Source: Haloquadratum sp. J07HQX50 (GTDB lineage Archaea; Halobacteriota; Halobacteria; Halobacteriales; Haloferacaceae). From it: 11,193 nt of DNA. The stretch covers positions 1,141,419 to 1,152,611 of the forward strand of contig KE356562.1 of NCBI GenBank assembly GCA_000416005.1. Reading direction: 5' to 3'. A program made the translations under genes and the position numbers. This document shows positions 1 through 6,777 of this stretch, in pieces. Below the pieces are notes generated by a model. That model was not told where the DNA came from, did no database searches, and saw only the letters and a list, made by a program, of their open reading frames with translations. The first letter of the stretch is position 1. Every line of letters starts with the position of its first letter.

Positions 1-1
1 A

Positions 2-208
2 CGAGACGCTCTGCGTCTCAAACCACTTGACCCTGAGGCCGTTGACAAGAGCACGATTATCAAGCGTGTAATCATTACCGTTGTTGCAAATACGATTTCT
101 TTATATATTCCACGGCGTGTTTTTCTGCTCTCTAACACTAACTCAAACGGGGCTCAATGTGCTTCACTCGTCGCTCTCCGTGGTCTCGATATAACAGTCG
201 CTTCGTAG
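2..208 (+). CDS. possible 3' end of a gene entering from the left (hypothetical)
   Basis: This frame stays open for 68 codons from the window edge to a TAG stop. There is no start codon before the edge, so if real it is only a C-terminal piece. The first part is mixed acidic and basic with a hydrophobic stretch (VIITVVANTISLYI). The last 25 codons look less protein-like and overlap the 157-330 frame, so an older frameshift is possible. I do not recognise a family. Sequence to the left of the window would decide it. Confidence 0.22.
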   Translation, partial: RDALRLKPLDPEAVDKSTIIKRVIITVVANTISLYIPRRVFLLSNTNSNGAQCASLVALRGLDITVAS

Positions 209-330
209 GCGACCACCTGCTCGTGATCCAACCATCTGGAAATCAAGACCGTGTTGATCGGTGGCGAGTTGGTACGAACGCCGCCGTCTGGTGGTCAACT
301 AAGCAAGAGCAAAACGAAAGCAAAGAATGA
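157..330 (+). CDS. small hypothetical ORF (57 aa), possibly debris
   Basis: ATG at 157 opens a 57-codon frame ending at TGA 328-330. Its N-terminal third is arginine-rich; its C-terminal part (RWRVGTNAAVWWSTKQEQNE) has the look of a natural protein tail, with a hydrophilic Gln/Glu/Lys end. It overlaps the frame that stops at 208. No ribosome binding site or TATA box is obvious upstream. No family is recognised. It could be the C-terminal remnant of a larger decayed gene. Confidence 0.18.
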   Translation: MCFTRRSPWSRYNSRFVGDHLLVIQPSGNQDRVDRWRVGTNAAVWWSTKQEQNESKE

Positions 331-445
331 ATATCGTGGGAATCACAGCCTGGTCGTGGCACGAGTGACTGGTTGTCTGTGGCTATCGGTTATATCCACG
401 AGTCAGGTCGTTGACTTCGGCTCACTCTGTGTCATATGACTATTT

Positions 446-1639
446 TTAATCTCGATCATGCTTTATTTCCTCACCTGGAAGTGTCTCAGCTCCAACTCCG
501 AGTTTCACACCTGGATACAGACTGGAGTTGATTGCCGTTTTCGCCCTGTCACCGATGACTGCACCGAGTTTTCGCTTTCCAGTGTCGATTCGGTCGCCTT
601 TGACTGTCATTTCGATAGTCTCTTCGTCGTGTCTGAGGTTTGCTATCTGGCTACCAGCACCCAAATTCACTGACTGACCAAGCACAGAGTCCCCGACATA
701 TGATAAGTGTGGGACTGCACTGTTCTCAGCGATAATCGAGTTCTTAATTTCGACTGCATGCCCGATATGCACGTTCGACCCGATATGTGTCGCCCCTCGA
801 ATGTGTGCGTTCGGTCCGACCTCTGCCCCTGTTTGAATGTAAATTGGCCCCTCAAGATAGCATCCATCGCTGACTGTCGCACCTGCTTCAATCACGACTG
901 CCCCAGTAATCGTCGCTGAGTCGGCAACAGTGCCTCTGATTGTCGTTTCCTGCATGCTCAACAGCATTTCGTTTGCCGTTAGCAGCTCCCACGGACGGCC
1001 GACATCCAACCAGTGACCAGAGTATTCAACAACTGATATCGAAGTTCCCCGCTCAAGTTCACGCCTGATAGAATCGGTGATTTCATACTCGCCGCGATCG
1101 CTTTTCGGGGTGTCCGAAATTGCATCAAAAATGGATGGTTCAAAAGCATATGCACCAACGTTTGCAAGATTCGTTGGTGGGTCCGCTGGCTTTTCAAAAA
1201 TCGCCGCCAAGGTGTCGCCATCTGTCGAGAGAACTCCATAAGATGTTGGATTTTCAACTGGCGTGCTCGCGATTGCGGTCCCTGGTGTTGCTGCGAGTGA
1301 GTTGGGTAACTCTGAGTCGATCACGACATCTCCGTTTAAAACGATGAATTCACCGTGCACCACATTTGATACTGCGTCAACTGCGTCAGCAGTTCCCTGT
1401 GGCGCGTCCTGTTCGATGTAGGTGATTGGAGTTCCCCGATATGCATCGTCAAATGTCTCACGGATTAAGTTACCACGATAGCTCGTGACGAGTACATATC
1501 GATCAACGACTTCAGCACAGGCATCAAGCACGTGTGCACAAAGTGGCTTGCCGGCAACTGGGAGGAGTGGCTTTGGTCGGGGGTTGGTCAGTGGCCGCAT
1601 CCGCGTGCCTTGGCCTGCAGCGAGGATTACTCCATCCAT
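446..1639 (-). CDS. glmU: GlmU-like bifunctional sugar-1-phosphate nucleotidylyltransferase/acetyltransferase
   Basis: 397-aa cytoplasmic enzyme with two domains. Residues 1-225 are a nucleotidyltransferase fold: the loop AAGQGTRMRPLT (7-18), PKPLLPVAGKP (22-32), QGTADA (81-86) and the NGDV metal-site motif (102-105). Residues 232-390 are a left-handed beta-helix of hexapeptide repeats. H311 in HLSYVGDS and N334 in ANLRHD match the catalytic region of archaeal GlmU-type acetyltransferases, so both halves look intact. The family transfers an acetyl group to GlcN-1-P and then joins the sugar phosphate to UTP, giving UDP-GlcNAc for glycans; related enzymes accept dTTP or glucose-1-P, so the substrate is not certain. 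The ATG at 1639 is immediately followed by the conserved N-terminus. It lies 97 nt downstream of livF on the same strand, so read-through is possible, but the function is unrelated. Confidence 0.88.
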   Translation of the reverse strand: MDGVILAAGQGTRMRPLTNPRPKPLLPVAGKPLCAHVLDACAEVVDRYVLVTSYRGNLIRETFDDAYRGTPITYIEQDAPQGTADAVDAVSNVVHGEFIVLNGDVVIDSELPNSLAATPGTAIASTPVENPTSYGVLSTDGDTLAAIFEKPADPPTNLANVGAYAFEPSIFDAISDTPKSDRGEYEITDSIRRELERGTSISVVEYSGHWLDVGRPWELLTANEMLLSMQETTIRGTVADSATITGAVVIEAGATVSDGCYLEGPIYIQTGAEVGPNAHIRGATHIGSNVHIGHAVEIKNSIIAENSAVPHLSYVGDSVLGQSVNLGAGSQIANLRHDEETIEMTVKGDRIDTGKRKLGAVIGDRAKTAINSSLYPGVKLGVGAETLPGEEIKHDRD

Positions 1640-1736
1640 GCGGTAGATATTGACAGTGATCTACAAAATCATGATGGTCATTATGTCTGCTGGGTGCTGA
1701 GAGGAGAGTCCCTCGCCTGCGCTGATGTCGGTGTCG
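1640..1736 (-). other. short spacer between livF and the glmU-like gene
   Basis: On the minus strand this 97-nt gap follows the livF stop and precedes the nucleotidyltransferase ATG. I see no strong hairpin plus T-run that would end transcription. A weak AT-rich stretch (GATTTTGTAGA, about 1662-1672) lies around 25-33 nt before the ATG, where an archaeal TATA box of a leaderless transcript would sit, but its match is poor. Confidence 0.3.
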
Positions 1737-2444
1737 TCACTCACCAAGATACAAATTCGCTACCTCCTCGCTCTCCAGCAGTTCTTGGCCGCTCCCTTCA
1801 AACTCATTTTCACCCATATCTAAGACATAGCCGCGATCAGATACTCGCAGTGCCTGGCGAGCGTTTTGTTCAACCATCAAAATAGCTGTCTCAGTTACAT
1901 CACGAATCTCGACTAAGCGATCAAACATGTCAGAAACAAGATCGGGCGCTAACCCTGCAGATGGTTCATCAACCAACAAGAGGTCTGGATCGATCATCAG
2001 AGCCGATGAGAGAGCTAACATCTGTTGTTGCCCACCAGACATTGATCCTGCACGCTGGTTTCGGCGCTCCGCCAAGATCGGGAAGCGTTCCCAGACATCC
2101 TCAAGTTGGTCTGCTGTGGGATCATCATCAATATATGCACCCATCTCGAGATTTTCCTCAACAGTGAGCGTCGGAAATACATTGTTCTTTTGTGGAACAT
2201 AGCAAAGCCCTTTATATGTCACTTCATCCGGTCTGAGGTTCGTTATTTCTTCACCATTGAATCTAACTGTCCCGTCCCAGCAATCGATGAGGCCATACAT
2301 GGCCTTCATCATCGTTGATTTTCCTGCACCATTTGGACCGATTATTGTCACGATTTCATCCTGTGCGACATCAAGATCAACGCCATGAAGAATTTCTGCA
2401 TCCCCGTATCCAGAGATAATATTTCGAGCCTCGAGCAGTGCCAT
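1737..2444 (-). CDS. livF: branched-chain amino acid type ABC transporter ATP-binding protein LivF
   Basis: 235-aa ATPase, one of the two cytoplasmic motor subunits of a Liv/HAAT importer. Walker A GPNGAGKST is at 36-44, the Q-loop Gln at 85 (YVPQKN), the signature MSGGQ at 135-139 and Walker B LLLVDE at 155-160. The switch position reads VEQN (Q193) where most ABC ATPases have His; Gln is usual in LivF proteins, which separates it from LivG. Length is normal for the family. I chose the ATG at 2444, one base after the livG TAA and next to GGAG in the end of livG, over an upstream TTG (2471) that would add nine residues inside livG. It is the last gene of the livHMGF operon, probably translated by coupling to livG. 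Confidence 0.93.
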   Translation of the reverse strand: MALLEARNIISGYGDAEILHGVDLDVAQDEIVTIIGPNGAGKSTMMKAMYGLIDCWDGTVRFNGEEITNLRPDEVTYKGLCYVPQKNNVFPTLTVEENLEMGAYIDDDPTADQLEDVWERFPILAERRNQRAGSMSGGQQQMLALSSALMIDPDLLLVDEPSAGLAPDLVSDMFDRLVEIRDVTETAILMVEQNARQALRVSDRGYVLDMGENEFEGSGQELLESEEVANLYLGE

Positions 2445-2445
2445 C

Positions 2446-3417
2446 TTACTCCACTCCGAGGTATGCGTCAATTACCGCATCATTGTTACGAATCTCTTCT
2501 GGCGGCCCTTGAATGAGACGCTTGCCCTCATTCATGACGATGATTGTCTCAGAAAGTTCCATGATGACATTCATATCATGTTCGACGATACAGAAGGTGT
2601 ACCCCTCCGAGCTCAACTTCTCGATACGATCCATGAGCTTCTGTGTGAGTGTCGGATTCACCCCTGCAACAGGTTCGTCAAGTAGGATTAATTCGGGATC
2701 AAGCATGAGGACACGGCCTAACTCGAGTAGTTTTCGCTGACCACCAGAGAGATTCTCGGCTGGTTCATCGCGTAAATGCTCAATCTCTAACAATTCGAGC
2801 ATCTCAATCCCCCGCTGACGTACCGTCTCCTCCTCGGTGCTTACTTTGTCACGCCTGAACCAAGTGTTGATGACCGACTCGCCTGCCTGGCCTTGCGGAG
2901 CTAACATAAGATTCTCCAATGCTGTCATTTCACCAAGTTCGCGTGTGAGTTGGAATGTGCGAACAAGTCCCTCACGCGCTAATTGATATGGGCGTGCATT
3001 GCGTGCTTGCTCGCGCGACTGAGTCAATCGCTCTTCAGCAATGTATCCGCCTGCACCAACTGCGACGCCACCGATAGTGATGGCCAGTGCAGGCAGCGCG
3101 CCAAAGCTAAACGGTCCTAAGCCGACCGCCGCGGCGATGACACCACCACTGAATCCTGCGGCGCTACCCCAGATAGTTGTCTCCATATCTGTTGGTGCCA
3201 TGAGATATTGAAGATCGGTTCCGCGGTAGCTGATCCGACCATTATCGGGCACATAAAATCCACTGATGAGATTGAACGTTGTCGTTTTCCCAGCGCCGTT
3301 TGGTCCAATAAGCCCGGTAATCGTTCCTGACTCGATCTCAAAGGTTGCACCATCAACAGCGACAATCCCACCAAACGTTTTTCGAAGGTCTTCGACGGCA
3401 AGCAATGGGTCGCTCAT
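2446..3417 (-). CDS. livG: ABC transporter ATP-binding protein LivG with a hydrophobic insertion
   Basis: 323-aa ATPase, partner of LivF. Walker A GPNGAGKTT is at 38-46, the Q-loop Gln at 156 (VRTFQ), the signature LSGGQ at 223-227, Walker B LILLDE at 243-248 and the switch His at 280 (VEHD). The family is usually about 250-260 aa. The extra length is a block of about 70 residues at roughly 71-141, between the strand after Walker A (YRGTDLQ) and the RPYQLAREGLVRTFQ region. Residues 82-126 of that block are glycine- and alanine-rich and strongly hydrophobic, enough for one or two membrane-crossing segments, and a charged helix (EERLTQSREQARNAR) follows. The reading frame is intact and the downstream motifs are normal, so this looks like a true insertion. 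The ATG overlaps the livM stop by 4 nt (ATGA), which implies translational coupling. Confidence 0.92.
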   Translation of the reverse strand: MSDPLLAVEDLRKTFGGIVAVDGATFEIESGTITGLIGPNGAGKTTTFNLISGFYVPDNGRISYRGTDLQYLMAPTDMETTIWGSAAGFSGGVIAAAVGLGPFSFGALPALAITIGGVAVGAGGYIAEERLTQSREQARNARPYQLAREGLVRTFQLTRELGEMTALENLMLAPQGQAGESVINTWFRRDKVSTEEETVRQRGIEMLELLEIEHLRDEPAENLSGGQRKLLELGRVLMLDPELILLDEPVAGVNPTLTQKLMDRIEKLSSEGYTFCIVEHDMNVIMELSETIIVMNEGKRLIQGPPEEIRNNDAVIDAYLGVE

Positions 3418-5093
3418 TCGGCACCCTCCGTGCGGCGAGTCCGCTGTTCACCGGTGGTACTCCCCTCTCGAGTTAACAAGCCTTCCGGGAGATAGTACAG
3501 GACGATCAGAAACAGGATTCCGACGATCACAAGCCGGAACGCCTGAATATTAACCCGAATCGCAGGAGGAAAGAACCCAGCCAGTTGTGTTGTTGCCTGC
3601 TGGAATGCCCAGAACAGCGCAGCTCCAAATATCATACCCTTATTATTGCCTACACCACCGACGAACATGATGAGTAAGATAATGAACGTTACTCGTGGAG
3701 CGAACGTCGTGAAGGTAAGTCCCTGTGCGTACATCGCCCACAGCGCACCAGCGAAACCAGCCAATCCTGACCCAATCATCATACTTTGCAACTTGTAAGT
3801 AAATGGGTTCTTTCCAAGCGATTCAACAACAGTTTCGTCATTTCGAATCGCTCGAAGCACTCGACCGAACGGTGTCTGAACTGTCTGTTCGACGATATAA
3901 AACAGCCCCGTCAAGAAGAGAATAAACCCAGCCAGTTGTATCCGCGGATAATCAAGTTGCACGGTGAGTTCTCCCAATCCGATAATGACGTATCCGACGC
4001 CTACGTCACCGCCAAAGGCAAGCATCCAAACCAGATTTTGAAATAGCGTCTGTAGTGCACCAGTGAGACGGCCTGCAGTCAGTGGGTCCACCAGTGGTAG
4101 CACAAAATACCAGATACTTACAAACCATAGTGAACCAACGCCGATTATCGAAAGTCTGTTTGCTGCTATGACTGCTGAACGCTGGATGGCTATATAGTAT
4201 GAGAGAACGAGTACTGAAAGCGCTGACAGTGTCACCGCAATCTGTATACTGACCGTTTCAATCACTGCCAGTGGAACCAGACTAACGAGAAGACCACTCC
4301 CAACCAATATTGCAGTTATGAGCGCTGGTCGAGAAAGTTCACTATAATGTAGACGAACTGCCGTCACGGCGATAGTCCATGTATATATCGATACGACCAG
4401 TCCGACTGGCAGAATAATTCCAAAGAGCACAACAACAACCGTTGTGATGGCACCTACTCCAAGTGCCGCCAGAACCGCTCCACGCAAGGGAGTAGCGGTC
4501 TGCCCAAGTGCAGTGAACTGATACAGCCGTGTTTGAAGTGGCGTTGAGCGATGACGACACAACCATCCAAAGCCAGCAGTCGTTAATCCCCAAACGACGG
4601 CGACGAATACCCCAAATAGCACTGCACCCACCAAGCTCTGTCCAGTGACAGGAAAGTAACTCTGCAATGGGGGACTATAACCACGCAAAGCGTCTGGGCC
4701 GTTCGCCAACCAGGTTTCAGACTGGATGACGCGTTGGAAGATGACAGAAATACCCAACACAGTAATTGCTAAGTAATCTTCCCGTAGTCGGATCGTTGGC
4801 AATGTCACCAGCCCACCGATTACGGCCGCTAGGAGTGTCCCAGCGAGGATTGCTATCGGCCATGTCCCAAGAAGTGGGACATTGCCGAGACCGATTATAT
4901 AAACAGTAAAATCATCCGGAGTATCTGGTCCCAGCACAAATAACGCTGCCGTGTAAGCCCCGATCAAATAAAATCCGACGTGTCCAAAGTCTAGCAATCC
5001 TGTGTGCCCATATTTGATATTCAGACCAAGAGCTAAAATTCCATATATTGAGACAAGCAACAGGAATGAGACAACGACATCTGCAACAGCCAT
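3414..5093 (-). CDS. livM: ABC transporter permease LivM, enlarged
   Basis: 559-aa inner permease subunit of the Liv/HAAT importer. The N-terminal part has the family pattern GLLDFGHVGFYLIGAY (32-47) and LPTIRLREDYLAITVLG (98-114). The C-terminal part has the cytoplasmic coupling loop FGRVLRAIRNDE (409-420), LGKNPFTYKL (426-435) and GLAGFAGALWAMYAQG (443-458), ending in YYLPEGLL. LivM proteins are usually about 300-430 aa. Here the two conserved halves are separated by roughly 240 residues (about 150-390) containing several extra hydrophobic stretches, so the subunit probably has about six more membrane spans than usual. I chose ATG 5093, one base after the livH TAA, over a TTG at 5108 inside livH. 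The C-terminus after LLTREG is charged and short. Confidence 0.9.
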   Translation of the reverse strand: MAVADVVVSFLLLVSIYGILALGLNIKYGHTGLLDFGHVGFYLIGAYTAALFVLGPDTPDDFTVYIIGLGNVPLLGTWPIAILAGTLLAAVIGGLVTLPTIRLREDYLAITVLGISVIFQRVIQSETWLANGPDALRGYSPPLQSYFPVTGQSLVGAVLFGVFVAVVWGLTTAGFGWLCRHRSTPLQTRLYQFTALGQTATPLRGAVLAALGVGAITTVVVVLFGIILPVGLVVSIYTWTIAVTAVRLHYSELSRPALITAILVGSGLLVSLVPLAVIETVSIQIAVTLSALSVLVLSYYIAIQRSAVIAANRLSIIGVGSLWFVSIWYFVLPLVDPLTAGRLTGALQTLFQNLVWMLAFGGDVGVGYVIIGLGELTVQLDYPRIQLAGFILFLTGLFYIVEQTVQTPFGRVLRAIRNDETVVESLGKNPFTYKLQSMMIGSGLAGFAGALWAMYAQGLTFTTFAPRVTFIILLIMFVGGVGNNKGMIFGAALFWAFQQATTQLAGFFPPAIRVNIQAFRLVIVGILFLIVLYYLPEGLLTREGSTTGEQRTRRTEGAE

Positions 5094-5094
5094 A

Positions 5095-6549
5095 TTATTT
5101 TCCCCCAACGATGCCTTCGGGCTTTAATAATAAGACTCCGAGTAGTACGACGAATGCTACTGGGATACGGTATGTTGCGCTCAATCCTGGAATTGCGTAT
5201 ATTCCAACTTCCATAGCTAGTCCAATAATATAACTTCCTAAGATAGCACCATACACCGAAATTCCACCAAGAATAACACCGGCAAACATCGGTAAGAGAA
5301 GATTAAATCCGAGATTGATCGTGATAGAATTGAACAAAAACCCGAGCATCGTGCCACCAATTGCTGCAAACAAGCCTGCGATAATCCAGACAGACATCAT
5401 TACACGACGGGTATTAATTCCACGAACAAGCGCAAGCTCTCGGTTATCGCTCGTTGCTCGCATTGTCTTGCCAAGGGTTGTCGCCTGTAGTATATAGTGT
5501 AACGCTGCCATCATCGTGAGAGCGAGTATAACAATGCCAATACGTAGCGGCGAGATACTGATACGAGTCGCTATGATGGATGTCTCCGGCGTACCCACTC
5601 CAGCAGAGAGGAGTGCTCCGGAGAGTACCAGAGTGACGAGGCCAGCACTAATAGCGGCCAGTCGCTTCCCAACGACAGCTGCGCTTGTGGTGCGGTACCG
5701 GTATGCGGCAATCACAGCCGCAGTTGTAAGCACACTCATTAATGCGACTTCGAACCATCCATATGAGAGAACAGCGACCGCTCCGGACTCACCGGTCCGA
5801 GTGCTCTGAATTGAGATGAATATGCCGCCGTTAGTGAGAAACAGATCGAAGAATTTTGCCATGGTGACGTCGAGTTGCCCACCAAAAAAAGGGAGTGTCG
5901 TATCGACGGCATAAAATCGTATCTCACCGCCATAGAGTGTCTGAATGCTGAACCGAACCACAAATGCTACAGCTAATGACACGACGAGCATCATTGCTAG
6001 CTCAATATCCTTGTTTCGAAACGGCCGAAAAATACGCGACTCCAATAGTGGAACAGTTGCTCCGAGCATAACGAACGAAAACAGTACTGCTGCTAGAAAA
6101 GAGGGGACCGCTATCACCACAATTGCACCAACGAGCACTGCAATCCCTACATGAACTGCCAGTGCAAGTGTGACTGGGGCTGAAATGCCCCACCAACTTC
6201 CCTTGAGCGCTGGCACACCACCCAGGTGATATACACTCCCAAGTACCCCACCAGCAGAGAGAACGAACAGAATCGCTGCTCCTGTCGGGGTTACTTGCTG
6301 TGCCTCGGAGGCGAAGACGTCAAATAGCGGGACAGTATTTGGCTTGTTCACGAGCAGTGCAAGATACGCACCAAGAGTTAAAAGATCACCATGCGCAAAG
6401 TTGGGCACTTCAGCTATATCGTACACTAACGCCAACCCTGTGGCTCCTAATGCAACAATACTCCCCGTGACAACACCCGTCATCATCGCGTTCAACAAGC
6501 CCGTCTCGGCTGTCATGTCAAGAACTGCTAATGAATTGGATAAAATCAT
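5095..6549 (-). CDS. livH: ABC transporter permease LivH, enlarged
   Basis: 484-aa permease subunit and first gene of the minus-strand liv operon. Family motifs are clear: TGSIVALGATGLALVYDIAE (28-47), VPNFAHGDLLTLGAYLALL (48-66), ESRIFRPFRNKDIELAMMLV (170-189), the coupling-loop region LGKTMRATSDNRELALVRGI (359-378), and a C-terminal GVILGGISVYGAILGSYIIG (424-443) ending LLLKPEGIVG. Typical LivH is about 290-310 aa. The excess comes from a hydrophobic block at about 90-165, between the GAYLALL helix and the ESRIFRPF loop, and another between about 215 and 345. The ATG at 6549 gives an 11-residue lead before an alternative Met at residue 12. No Shine-Dalgarno sequence is obvious at this start, as expected for the first gene of an archaeal operon. 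Confidence 0.9.
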   Translation of the reverse strand: MILSNSLAVLDMTAETGLLNAMMTGVVTGSIVALGATGLALVYDIAEVPNFAHGDLLTLGAYLALLVNKPNTVPLFDVFASEAQQVTPTGAAILFVLSAGGVLGSVYHLGGVPALKGSWWGISAPVTLALAVHVGIAVLVGAIVVIAVPSFLAAVLFSFVMLGATVPLLESRIFRPFRNKDIELAMMLVVSLAVAFVVRFSIQTLYGGEIRFYAVDTTLPFFGGQLDVTMAKFFDLFLTNGGIFISIQSTRTGESGAVAVLSYGWFEVALMSVLTTAAVIAAYRYRTTSAAVVGKRLAAISAGLVTLVLSGALLSAGVGTPETSIIATRISISPLRIGIVILALTMMAALHYILQATTLGKTMRATSDNRELALVRGINTRRVMMSVWIIAGLFAAIGGTMLGFLFNSITINLGFNLLLPMFAGVILGGISVYGAILGSYIIGLAMEVGIYAIPGLSATYRIPVAFVVLLGVLLLKPEGIVGGK

Positions 6550-6692
6550 TTCGGTGAATTACCACTCAGGGACACGTAGTTCGAAAGAGCAACTTAGAGT
6601 CACCACAAGATAGCACTGGCTTCGTTGTTTTGAACGATCCCAAGGCATCCATCTTATGGGTTAAATCGTGACATCGTCAACAGAAAACCATC

Positions 6693-6707
6693 TGAACTGT
6701 GTGTTCA
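6693..6707. promoter_or_regulatory. small inverted repeat, possible operator
   Basis: TGAAC and GTTCA form a perfect 5-bp inverted repeat around the 5-nt centre TGTGT, and GTGTG-TT-CACAC at 6699-6710 overlaps it. It lies about 40 nt upstream of the livK TATA box, between the two divergent genes, where an archaeal regulator of both units could bind. Arms this short occur by chance, so this is only a candidate. Confidence 0.2.
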
Positions 6708-6744
6708 CACTAATATCTTTTATCGAATTATGTAGCGTCAGTAG

Positions 6745-6757
6745 TTATATATATATT
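6745..6757 (+). promoter_or_regulatory. TATA box of the livK-like gene (leaderless)
   Basis: A run of alternating T and A (TTATATATATATT) is centred about 27 nt upstream of the livK ATG. Archaeal TATA boxes sit about 25-28 nt before the transcription start, so transcription should begin at or within a few bases of the start codon. No Shine-Dalgarno sequence precedes the ATG, which agrees with a leaderless mRNA of the kind common in haloarchaea. Confidence 0.65.
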
Positions 6758-6777
6758 GACTCACAATCGGTCACACA

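Larger units (their letters stand above)
1..445. other. left flank without a convincing gene; possible gene debris
   Basis: No recognisable complete gene lies here. Two plus-strand frames are open without homology that I can name. One runs from the window edge (position 2) to a TAG at 206-208, 68 codons with no start inside the window; its first 40 residues, including KPLDPEAVDKSTIIKR, look protein-like, so it could be the tail of a gene entering from the left. The second starts at ATG 157 and ends at TGA 328-330 (57 codons) in another frame, and its later part also reads plausibly. They may be frameshifted pieces of one decayed gene. A perfect 7-bp inverted repeat with a 3-nt loop (GAGACGC/GCGTCTC) lies at 3-19, and the 10-bp palindrome GTCATATGAC at 431-440 is followed by ATTTTT. 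Confidence 0.35.
6550..6777. promoter_or_regulatory. divergent promoter region between livH and livK
   Basis: This 228-nt gap separates the minus-strand livHMGF operon from the plus-strand livK, so both promoters and any shared control site should lie here. The plus-strand TATA box is clear and listed separately. For livH no good TATA box sits 25-30 nt before the ATG; AT-rich candidates on the minus strand are near 6660-6666 (ATTTAAC) and 6711-6725 (GATAAAAGATATTA), which would give leaders of very roughly 90-140 nt. A short inverted repeat at 6693-6707 is a possible operator. Nothing else is seen. Confidence 0.5.

Noticed and set aside
251..439. 62-codon plus-strand frame from GTG 251
   Set aside because: Low-complexity start, no recognisable family, overlap with another open frame and no start signals.
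431..447. GTCATATGAC palindrome followed by ATTTTT as a terminator
   Set aside because: With no unpaired loop and an AT-rich core it would form a very weak stem, and no convincing gene precedes it on the plus strand.
2445..2471. Upstream TTG start for LivF
   Set aside because: It would place nine extra residues inside livG; the ATG at 2444 directly follows the livG stop and gives the normal LivF N-terminus.
5094..5108. Upstream TTG start for LivM
   Set aside because: It lies within the livH end and adds only MGENN; the ATG at 5093 is one base after the livH stop, matching the packing of the rest of the operon.
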